This document shows, piece after piece, positions 32,501 through 44,500 of a stretch of 64,000 nucleotides of DNA; position 1 is the stretch's first letter; each line of letters begins with the position of its first letter. Both the position numbers and the translations under genes were made by a program. This DNA comes from Undaria pinnatifida (Eukaryota > Sar > Phaeophyceae > Laminariales > Alariaceae), in the NCBI GenBank assembly GCA_012845835.1, contig JABAKD010000012.1:15097195-15161194 (forward strand), read 5' to 3'. The notes beneath the pieces are model-generated. The model searched no databases and had not been told where the DNA came from. It saw nothing but the letters and a program-made list of their open reading frames with translations.

Positions 32501-35500
32501 GAGGAAAAGGGGTGATTGATGTTCGCATGGTAGTGCATAAGAGGCTTTTGCTCGTTGGGACGGGTTCCTCTTGACATCGTCGTTGAGTTCGACCATGGAG
32601 TAGTGCCTTATTATCTTAGTTCGTCACTGTATTGTGGAGAGCAAGGGAGGGCGTTCGTATGAACCGTTCAATACTGGCAGTTACGTGCCGGTTCGGACTA
32701 TGGGCCTATTCTGGGTTACTTGACACTTAGTTGTGACCTTGTGTGCGGTGACTGTGGTTACCCCTGAGGGTACTCTCTCTGTCTTTACCCCCTTGGAATA
32801 GCAAAACTATAACGACCTAACACATCCATCTACCGACCAACCTGAAGTCTAGGCTAATTGGCCTGGGGCTACAAGCAGTCGATTGCCGCGAAATATGCCC
32901 GGGCTAGAAAGTCCAACGCCAAGAACGGTCGACATAGCTGGTCTCACCATGAGGCTGCCCCGGCGGCTGGGACCGCCCTCTCGATCGACACCAACCGGCA
33001 TGCCTCTGGGCGCGAAATCACCGCTTTGATCTCGCCTCATCACCGTGAGCGTATAGCCCACTCCGTACAGTCCTTTGAGGAACAAGCTCGAACCCATGCA
33101 CCGGAGGTCTCCCTGGGCCATGATGGCGATTCTGGGACGACGCATGCGAACATCGGGAGTGTCGGTGCTCGGCCTGCTATGTTGCTACAATATGTCCGTG
33201 TCACAATAACTTGTCAAATCTTAACCCTAGTACGTTCTGTGCACGCGGACTAGATTATGGCGATGAGTTGGTGTCAGAACACCACATCACCACTACCACC
33301 CCCAACAGCAGCAGCAGCAATAGCAGCAGCAACACCAACACTAACAGCAAGAGCAACACCAGCACCATAACCACCGACACCAACAGCAACCAGACGACAA
33401 CAACAGCACTGCCAATAGCAGTACGTGAACCGCGACGCGACGGGGTCTACACACGCGATAGTCAGCGCAGCGATGCGCATACTGGCTGCGTCATGGTCGC
33501 AGGCAACAATAGGGTCCCTAACCCTAAGTCCCTAACCCTAACCCCTACCCCTACCCCTACCCCTACCGCTAAGTGCTAATTCACCCAATACGGCTAGCTC
33601 ACAAGCTCTACGACAAAACACGGTCGCGGCGGTAACTGTAGTATCGTTACAGTTACGTAGCTGTCTATTCGTGACTAAACAGATCGCGCAGGTCTCTTCC
33701 AGTCGCAATTCAATGCATCCCGCGGTCCGCATGCCGCAATTGGTCAATTCATAGCATGAACAGCATGCAGTAAGACAGGGAGGTATTGGTACAGCTCCCC
33801 GGGGGGCAGTGTTCCGGATGCACCGCGATAGACTGATACGCCGTTTCAGGGTGGATTGCTGTTTTCGTTGCTGTTGCATGAACTCATCGTCAAAGTCAAG
33901 TCCGTGGTCACAGGACAGGACAGGTTTCACTCACTCTGGAGTGGAAGAACACTCCAGGAAAAAAATAAAACAAACCAAAAATATACTGTACGCTATCATA
34001 TCAGCTGTAGCAAGTCGTACATTAGCCACGAATAGTGAAGCCAGAAGTCAGCTTATCATAGCTGAAGCAAGTCGTACATTTGGCTCAAGAAATATGCGTG
34101 ACCTCAGAAGTCAACTTGTCATAGCACCTGTCTCCAAGGGTGTCCGCCTCGTCCATGAAGTGCGTCGTCAGCAAAATCACTCTCCCCTTACGCTGTCGCT
34201 GCAGCACGCTCCATGTAGAGCGCCGGCTGAAAGGGTCCATGCCTAATGCCATCAACCAAAAACAGGAGTGAAGCTTATTGGTTCGTGTGCGTCAGCGGAT
34301 TTAGGGAAGAGTATCACTATCGCACATACGTAGCACACTGTCGTACGTACGTAGCACAACATTTATCTAAAGCTGTAGTCTGCAGCGTAACAGTTGTAGC
34401 CTGAACGACCATAGACAGTGCTGTAGCAGTTGAGCACAACAACGGGGCAGACCGAACCTAACCCCGTATCCGAATCCCAAAGCACCAGGAAGCAGAACAG
34501 CGGAAACAAATTGTTAACATGTCCAAAAATCCTCAACTGCGGGAACTTCCTTCCCGTTCATCATGTTAACATGCGGCGCTCGGAACGACACCTAACTAGA
34601 AAAAAAAACTGCACGGTCTATCTACCGGTATTCAACATGGTTCGAAGCACAGCAAGTGCGCGACCTTCACCTAAAAAACGGCAGTATTCTCCTCCCTAAC
34701 GCTCTCCAACACTCTAGTACGCGCACCGTGGTTCGAAGCACAACAAATGCGGAGCTTCCACAAGGACAAAAACGCCCAATCTCCCCCTCTTCAGCATTCT
34801 CCAACACCCCAGGAAGTACTAAGACACAGGCACAAAACGGCCGGCCAGATTATCACTCTGCCTCACAAACTGATCCCACCCCAAAAAAGCAAGCGCTCAC
34901 CAGACGTAGGTTCATCGAGGACGACCACTTCGCTCCCGCCGATGAAGGCTAACGCCACCGACAGCTTCCGCTTTTGTCCCCCGGAGAGAGCAGAAGTCGG
35001 CGCGTGCTGCTTCTCCACTAGTCCTACTTCAGACACCTGGACACCCATGCACAACGGTCCAGATGATCCAGACAAATGCGTGATAACAAATAATCGGCAC
35101 AAAAATACGCGATAGGTGGTGGAAGTTTACACGTGGGTCTCTGCCAATGGGGGTTCCGAGAGACGGTTGTGGGGGTAGGGTTGGTTTAGAGCTTCCGCTT
35201 TTGTCCCCCGGAGAGGGCAGGCGTCGCCATGTGCTGCTTCTCCACTAGTACGACCTGGGACACCTGACACCCGCGCAACGCTCCAAAGACGTTAACACGG
35301 GCGACTTTGCTTTTCTAATTTACACGGCACCGATATAATATAAAAATATGTATATAGGGACCCCTCTCGAGATGGCTGAAGCCTTTTGGAACTTGAGCAA
35401 ATGGTTGGTTTCGAGCACCGAGCAAGATCACACATCCACCAGCGCACGCACGTTGATGACGGTTACAAGTGAAGAGGTTCGCGAGGTCCTGATAAAATAC

Positions 35501-38500
35501 GCGAGGTGTGGTGGAAACATGCCAATTGACTTCTGCAAACGACACTTCCGAGAGGCGGTTGTGGGGGTAAGGTTATCCTAACTAATCTATCCGTAGCCCT
35601 AAACGTAAGTGGTTCAACACTGTTAGCTACGGGTACTGCCTATTGGTACCTGCCGCGGGTTGATGATTCGCCTCGGAACTAGTCCATTTCCTTCCACGTT
35701 GGACCTATAGGGTGTACCCCACGGCCCCGAAGGTCAAGCGTGATTTCGCAGACCGCGCGCAGATTGAACAAATAGCGCCACGACCATTTTTTTTTTTTTC
35801 AACATTTTCAACCCAGACAGTAATATTTTAGTCGTTTCCCACGCGTGATACGCAGTGAAATAAATTCACGCCTTCTCGATCTCGTGGACATCAGCATGCT
35901 CAATCATTTCAACCGATGGTGTTCACCGCAAAACTGGATGAAAACCGACGACCGGCGGGAATGCTAAACCCTGTACGCGATGAAATTGATGAAAATGAAG
36001 ACACGTACCGAGGGGAGAGAAGGGGCGACACCTGTGACCACGGCTTGTCGAGAAGATGGAAAGCAAAGGCGACACTAAAAAAAAAGGCAGTATCATTGTG
36101 TCGAGCGATTCATGAAGCCTCTAAGGTTTATCAGAACTTACCATTCTGGCAGCTTCGTCGTCTACGTCCTTCGCCCTGACCCCCTTGACCACCGCCAGCA
36201 ACTGCAAGTGCTGAAATACGATAGAAAGCGAGGTGATGACAGCGGTGGAAACAAAAAAAATAACATCCAGAAACTAGTGTCAACAGATCTTCGAAGCCAC
36301 ACGTGCAGGGATTAGTCTTGCCACATGTTCAGGGGTTGGGGGGTGCCTACTGGTACTTGGTACCGCAGTAAAATCCGCAAGGGCAAAACTTAACCGGTTG
36401 ATGGCGCCATCAAACGACCACACTGCTGTGCCTCTAAGAGGGACGGGGGTTCCAAGCGCGACGGGCGCTGTACCACCAGCACCAACACGTACTATTGAGT
36501 GCCAAGCGCTGCGTCCTTCTAAAGGTAGAAATTACGAATGGGTGCCAACCGACCTCAAACTTGGACTAGGAGCATACCTACCAACAGAGAAAGCCTGTAC
36601 AGCAACAAGGAGAGGCGTCAACACCACCACGACTTGGTCCATTGCAGCATGGCATCTACCTGGAACACAGTGAATTGGTCGAAGAGGATACAAACCAACG
36701 TAACACTTGGATTAGACCAACACATGCCAACATGGAGCGCCTGCGTAACAGCAAGAAGACGTGTCAGCACCACCACGACTTGGTGCGAACCAAGGTAAAA
36801 CTTGGACTAGACGCTTACATATACCAACACAGAGCGCGCGACAAGAAGACGTGCCAGCACCACCACGACTTTGATCCATTGCAACATCGTAGTTACCTGG
36901 AGCACCGTGAGCTGATCGAACAGGGTGTTCTGCTGAAAGCACACCCCCAATGACCGACGAACCCCAACCAAGTCGCTGCTCAGCCTCTTTCCCCTGTTAA
37001 GGCAATGTCATTCCGGCAGGGGGGATAAACAACCCACATCTTCGGAAGTCCACTGTTTGCACGATACGCCTAATCGAAGTCTACGTGCGGTATCACGGCC
37101 GGGACTAGAACCCTGGACTGCCGTAGACCGGCATTTCGAGGGAGTCGCGCCGTCGACGCACGATGACACAACATTACGGATTTCAACAACCTACCGCTCT
37201 GGCTGAAATTTGTAATCCCACGATCCTGCTAAAGAGCACCAACAACCCCCCCCCCCCCCTCGTTCCCCATAAATTATTTTCAAAATCATGCGTGATTGAT
37301 GGAAAAACGAGCCACGTTTTCACTTCTAGATGAGATAGGCCCTTGACCACCAAGTTGGCTCCTTTTCATCCTCTGAAACCCACCTCAGGAAAGCGTCTCC
37401 CCTCGTCGGCGGCAGGGTGCCGGTGATCATTGAAATCGCGGTCGATTTTCCCGCCCCGTTGTGTCCTAGCAGCACAGATATGTGTCCCTCGAAAAGGTCA
37501 ACGTCCAGCCCTTTCACGGCCACCTTGCCGTTGCCGTACACCTAAATGGTGAACAGCAGTGTCAGCAGAAGCGCATTAGAAAAAAAATAGGTCAACGTCT
37601 AGACCAACTTTTCGCGGGCACCGTGCCGTTTCCGTTCCCCCAGCTCAGAAATTGCAGCATTAGAGAGAGGAAGCGTAAGGGAGGCAATAACTGAGCAATT
37701 GTTTCTGCAATAAACGAGCGCTGTACACGAAAAATTGGAGCATCAGCGAGAGGGTAAGATATTAAAAAAAAATAGGAAAAAATAATGTTTGCATCAAAGC
37801 ACCGTCAGAAAATTCCCCAACATGATTCAAGTATCGCGGAACAACCGCGGAGATACAAACAGTACCATTTGCAAAAGAAAACACCGGAATCCATGTGTTT
37901 CCCACTTTCGCGATTATCAACACAATGTAGGCAACCTCTGTCGGCCGTCATACACCTAAGTTAGTCGGGCAAAACACAAACATGAACAAAAATACAGTTG
38001 CCAACGCACGACCGTAGTGCCTACACCAGCTGCATCCAATATGTGCAGGCTTGCCGCGCTTCGTCTTGTCCAGCATAAACAAGGTTTGTTCTGAACAACG
38101 TTTGTTCTGCGGCGTAGCCACTCACTACTCAAAACAAAAGCAGATTTTTACAGCTGTGATGGAGCACGACTTAAGTCACCATTCAGTTGCTAGTGAGACT
38201 ACTAGCCGTTTTCCGGAGGTGCCGACTATCCGGCTTATAGGGTTTCCATACTCGTACCTGTAGGAAGGATGGTTGCATGCGGAGTGCGGGTTTTCTTTTG
38301 GCGGGGCCCGCTTGGCTGGGGGGGACTGATTTGGCTCGCTTCGCTGTCCTGACTTTAGTCAGCAAGTCGTGTGGCCATCAGCTGGTTTCTCCAGCCGGCT
38401 TGCTGACTTAAGTCCCCTAGTTGGCCAACCGTACCTACCGACTAGTTTTGAGTCGTAAAACCTTGCCGACTCATAGCTCTACAGATTTTCAATGTGATGC

Positions 38501-41500
38501 TTTATCCCTTGGTCACAGCATCGCACGCCACTCACTGACCAGTGCAATTTTGTCTGCACCGCTCCTCTCTGTGTCCTGGTCACAACGTCATACCGGGTAC
38601 GGTTGTCGACATTGTTCCCACATTGACTAATCTAGTCATATTCTAGTCCGTAGTCACAGGACAGACTCCAATCATTTCCGGTAGGAAGAATATCTCAGGT
38701 GAAAAAAAATGGTACCTGGCATACGTTACCGGGTACGGTGTACTTTAACGGGACGTGTCGACATATCTTTACTACTGTAGGTACCGTATACCTTCACGTG
38801 TACCGTATACCTTCACGTGTACCGTATACCTTCACGTGTGGACATCTTGATGTGTGGACATCTTGACGTACCTTCACTAAGTACTAGGTACGGTACACTA
38901 TAACGTGACATGTTGACATACCTGTACTAGGTGCTATACACCTTAACGGTATATGTTGACATACCAATACATACCTTTACCAGGTAAAAGTTATCCTTAC
39001 AAGACCTGTTGGCATGCTGACATACCTTCAGTAGGCCTCTTGTGCTCACGGTCCTACCCTCGGCGACTTGCCTCGCTAGCTGCGGCCCAACCGGTTCCAC
39101 CTTCACATGGTTGAGCGAAAGCACAGACAGCGGTCAATCAAACACATCAGCACTGCCCACCTTGGCACGCTTGAACGAAAGCACAGGCAGCGGTCAATCA
39201 ACGCATCAATGCTGCCCACCTTGGCACACACAGCGGTCTACCGACGCATCGATACTGCCTACGATACGAGGCATAAGCCGGCGCGTGCATGTCGCATATC
39301 TAGCACAAAGCTAGCATCGTGCAACGAGCGTTGTCGGTAACAAAAGAGACAGCTTGGGATGCCCCACTGCCAAACGACGTGGTTACCGACTTCGCTGCAA
39401 CGTACGCCTACCGTCGCGGCTACTGCCACAACTAACGGGTCGCTTCAGCACAGTATTACGTTCGTAAAAAAGCAAGAGAAGGTAAAGTGTACAGTGTACA
39501 GTGTCCAACGCGACCTACCATAGAGGTACCACGTTTTGGGGGGGAAAGTTTTCAGAAAGACGGGGATCCTTTACCCCAAATGGTCGGAATGTCGTCTGTG
39601 TTATGCGATATGATAGCTTTTTTAAAACTAGGACATGGGCTTTGTAATCACAAAGGCCGTTTCAGGTTGCCCAATAAGGTTTTCGGGAAAGGTACAGAGA
39701 GCTCCTCAAGCGACCACCCTCAGAAGGCAAAAACATGCTTGATGTTTACGGTAGATGTCTCGTAGACCTTTCTGCCCTCATCCTTCTCACGCTGTTACTG
39801 TTACAGCACTGAAAACGTGAACCCAATTGTTACTGCCAAAAAATCCGGCACAAACGCCACCCAGGGTCTCTCCAAAAACGAGAGCGAACTGCTAAATTTG
39901 TGGAGTATACTTGATTCTACCTGAAAACACAAGCTCTCGCCCCCCTTATCTCGTGTATGAAACCACTGTTCACATCCTGAATTCCAGGTATTTATCCTAA
40001 AATACAAGTAGGGGAAGTTCATTTGTGTTAAGTTTCTTCGACACGGACACACATAGCTTCGGCCTCATAACATGCGTGTGCGTTCTTCACATTAAATAGC
40101 TACTTCCACCCATCGATGCCCAGCATAAATAACCAGTGCCCGTGCCGATTCATCATCCTAGAGAGAGACAAGCGCTGTGGCCACAAACTACGACACAGGG
40201 GTGTTAGGTCGTGTACAGCATCGTTCTTGACGCAGCACTGCAAAATCCCTACCTTCGCCCCTCCTTCCTGGTCGTATTGGTGTACCCCAGGCAGTCCAGC
40301 AGACTGCGATCTCTCTCTCGAGGCCGTACGCTGCGACAATAGTGGAGCGTTCAGGCCATCCTCGTTGTCCTCGTCTGCTTCCCGTCCTCCCCCATCTAGG
40401 CCGCTGGATCTGGAACGGGTATACGACGCATCGGACATCGGCACCCACGAAAACGTAGTGTGAACGAACAGAATAGTGACGAAGAACGTCTTGGTCAGTA
40501 GCGAACTCGCCACAGCAGCAACAACAACAACTAAAGTCCAACACACCGCCATCACCACCACCAAGATCAACAACAATAACAACAATAGTTCCTGTTGCAC
40601 AAAACGACTGGCACTACCGTTTTTCATTTCTACACCTCGATTGACTACCACCACCATCACAACCAACAACAACAACAACAACAACAACAATAATTGGTTT
40701 GCTTGAAACCCCAGTAAGTGTCATGATAAAGCTCTAATGCTTTGGTGAAAAAAGCGTCAAGCGACGGCGCAATTTTAGCCTTGAATCTTACGCCCTTACG
40801 CCAACAAACCACCCACATCTATCTTACGCCCTTACGCCAACAAACCACCCACATCTACCGTAGAGTGAAATCCTAACTTTCAGCGCAGCCTCGATGCAGA
40901 AGTGATCCCTGTATATGCCGGTTGAGTAGTGCCGATCGCCCGCTTTAGTACCCGTGAAATCACTTGCCACACATGGGAACCGCCAGTAGCCGCAGTATGC
41001 AGAGTAGTGCAGGTTTCCTCTATAGTGCCGGTAATTTCCTCTATAGTGTACGTACTGGCGCTATAGCGGGCCGACTACAGTAATGGTTTCAAGGATGGTT
41101 CGAGCTAACTGGGTAAACGGAAGACGTGCGAGCTCTTCAACATTTTAGTGCAACATAACGCTCACCTATTAGCGGTGGACATGCGTCCACGAACAATTTA
41201 GTGCAACAGAACCGCCACTTTTTAGTAGTGGACATGCGCTTATAAACAATTAAGCGTAAACCAAACCTTCACCTATTAGCAGTTTTAGCCTCGTGTTCGG
41301 TCCTGGCACGAAACCACAACAGGGGGTCCGAGATAGGGAAGTGCCACTGGCGTGGCGTGCCGAACTCTGACGGGATCACCTGTTTTAGCCGTTCAACAAT
41401 GCGAACACGCGGGCATAGCAGATACAATTCAATCAAGAGCATGGTCAGTTACACAAAGCGCCGCCTACACACATTGGGAAGCAGCAACAGACAGCTGCAG

Positions 41501-44500
41501 CATGTGCTATCCAACAACCTTGAATCGCGATAAGAAGAACAGCCACGACCAACCCACTACCAGCCCCCTTCGTTTCGGACAAGGCCACATGAGTGTAGGT
41601 GACAGCATCGAATGTTGATCAATGCTTTAGCCGTCCTGTGATCTCCCGCCAAATCCGCTCTGAAAGCGCCTCCGACGATAATGGGTCCGCCATGCTGGGT
41701 GCTCAAGGCAGCGATATACGGTTCATCATGTTTTGCGGAAGTTAGCGCTTGTTTAAGGTGTTCTAGACAAGCATGCTTCCTGGCGGCATCGGAGGAATGA
41801 AGTGATTCGAAGCGCTATCGCATTCCTCGAACGACAACTCTGCCCCTGATCACCAGACCGTGCTCGCCCGGGTTTGTCCCCCGCTCTATCTATGTGAAGC
41901 AAAAAATCTCAAACCCTGTCACTAAAAGCTGACCTACCGTTTACTAATAGTAATATGGCATTTTGTGCTTTGACAATAACGTGTCCACCTTACGCCCACC
42001 CCATTAGAAGCATTGTCCGTATGGCATAGCTGCCATCACGAGTGTCCAACTACCTTCCTCGTCCGCGTGTCTTGTAACACAAGCTAGACCCTTACCATAA
42101 TACCCTAATACCACCTGCCTCGCAATACACGCTAGCACACGGTAGCACACGGTAGCACACGGTAATAGCCCGTCATCATGAAGCAGAAGCACGGTTCGTG
42201 GACTGGCAGAGACAACACCAACAGTTCTGATGTGGTAAAAATTGCCGTTTTGTACGTGGCGTGCGCTTCACCTTGTCGAGGTACCATGCTAGGAGAAAGT
42301 ACAGCATCGAATCCACGAGCAGCATCAGCACCATGTTGACGTACGGCAGGCGGCCCTCATAGCTCTGGTTCATGTTCGAGACCTGAACTCCCACAAGACC
42401 TGCATATGAATCACATGGGGCAAACATACAGCGCATGCAGCCAATGATCAAGTTGAACACGTACTATCAAAGGCCACAAAACATCAGTGTGAACACGCAC
42501 TGTCAATACGCCTAACCCTATCCGAAAATTCGATTGAAAAACAACACCGAATCGACGAGCACCACCAGCACCGTGTTCACGCACGGCAGGCGGCCCTCAT
42601 GGCTCTGATTCGTGTTCGAGACCTGAACCCCAACAAGACCTACGTGCGAATCACAGGGGGCAAGCATACAGCGCATACGGCACACAGATAGAAGCTTAAC
42701 ACGCACACGCACTAGCATAGCCCTGTCCCTAACCCAAAATGGGACGGAAAAAAAAAGTTCGCCCGTATATACGCACCTCCTTCAAAGGCGGCGAATGTGT
42801 CGCTGCCCAGCGCAAGACATGTGGGAGCTAATAGAGACGCCCATGTCTTGGTGGAAACCTCGGTCTGCGCCTCGCCACCGACGTAGTAGTACGGGAAAAA
42901 TGCGGCAAAGAAAATAACGCTGCCCAGCGTTGCCGCAGTTTTGGACCTGTTCGTCGCACGGTACGGGACACAGACACGCAACGGAGCAACAGACGAATAT
43001 TTTTTCAAACGAATAGGGGGAGTAACGTAGTTAATTAATACGGGGTAATCTGGGATGTAATAATCTTTGGGGTTAACGAAATATTTTCGGGATTCGGGGG
43101 GAGAAAATTGCAGGCGATAAAGTCGGGCGACAAAACGGCGGTGGAAACGCGATGAAGCACATCAGGCACAGGCGACACATGTCAGATACTAGTACACCTG
43201 AACATATTCTGTACTTGTGTCGAAGCTTTGTTGGTTCAGATTGCTCCGCATTTTGCTCAGGTTGCACCGACTTTGGCCCAGGTTGCACCGGGTTCTCGGC
43301 TCAGGTTGCACCGCGTTCTCGGCTCAGGTTGCACTGCTTTCGACTCAGGTTGCACCGTATTAGGCTCAGATTGCATCGCGATTGGCGCAGGTTGCACCGC
43401 GTTTCGCTCAGGTTGCGCTGCGTTTGGCTTACACTGCACCGCAGTTGGCCCAGGTTGCACCATATTTGGCGAAGATACCAACACCGTGTGTGAGATAGCA
43501 ACACCTCAACAGCAGCAGCGGTAGCAGCAGCAGGAACAGCCATCAAAGAATGTTACCATAAAGGAAAACTGTAAAAAATTGCCAACAATAAAACAATGCT
43601 TGTGAAAAATAGCACAACGTGGCGACGCCGATTCTTCCCAGCAAAAAGACGCGCGGCCGATACACTAATCCAGCAATTAATCTACACCGCCGCCTACAAG
43701 ACACACAACTCGCATGTATACCTGGAGAAAAAGGTGGAAATCAAGAAGCAGAAGGCGACGACGGACAGAGCCACGGCCTCCAGCCACAGGAAAACTAGCC
43801 ACTTGTTGCTGTAGCGGAACACAGAAGTCCGGACCACCAGAAGGACAAGAACGTTCGTCACCAGCCACTAGTCGCATAGATGCCGACACAGAGCGTGGGT
43901 GGGGCATACAAGGCACGGTGAGGGCGGCTAGGTCAAAAACCACGACCCACGAGTCAAACAAAAAAATCCGGACCACCAGAAGGACAAGAACGTTCGTCAC
44001 CAGCCATTAGTCGCATAGATGCCGACACAGAGCGTAGGTGGGGCATACATGGCACGGTGAGGGCGGCTAGGTCAGAAACCACGACCCACTAGTCACACAA
44101 ACCGAGCAAACTGACAAGCCGAAATACAGTGTGGGCGGGGCCTTGAAGGGACTGCGTCAGAGCGACAAGGCCAGCAAACCCCAGCAACGAGTAGTCGCAC
44201 AGAGGCCGAGACAGGGCGTGGGTGGGGGGTTCAAGCGACGATGGGGGCGACAAGGTACTAAATCACCAGCTACTCGCACAACTGCCGAGACAGAGCGTGG
44301 GTGGGGCATTCAAGGGACGGTGTGAGAGCGGGGTAATAAATTACCAGCTACTACAGTAGTCGCACAGACGCCGAGACAGAGCGTTGATGGGGTGTACAAG
44401 GGGGGGTGTGAGGGCGGGGTCATAAATTACCAGCTACTACAGTAGTCGCACAGACGCCGAGACAGAGCGTTGGTGGGGTGTACAAGGAGGGGTGTGAGGG

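Noticed and set aside
37086-37145. tRNA-like GGTTCTAGTCCCGG on the minus strand
   Set aside because: Only a B-box-like stretch; no convincing A box or cloverleaf.
43152-43546. Overlapping frames with Cys/Asn/Leu periodicity
   Set aside because: They are translations of the 21-22-bp minisatellite within an ABCA intron.
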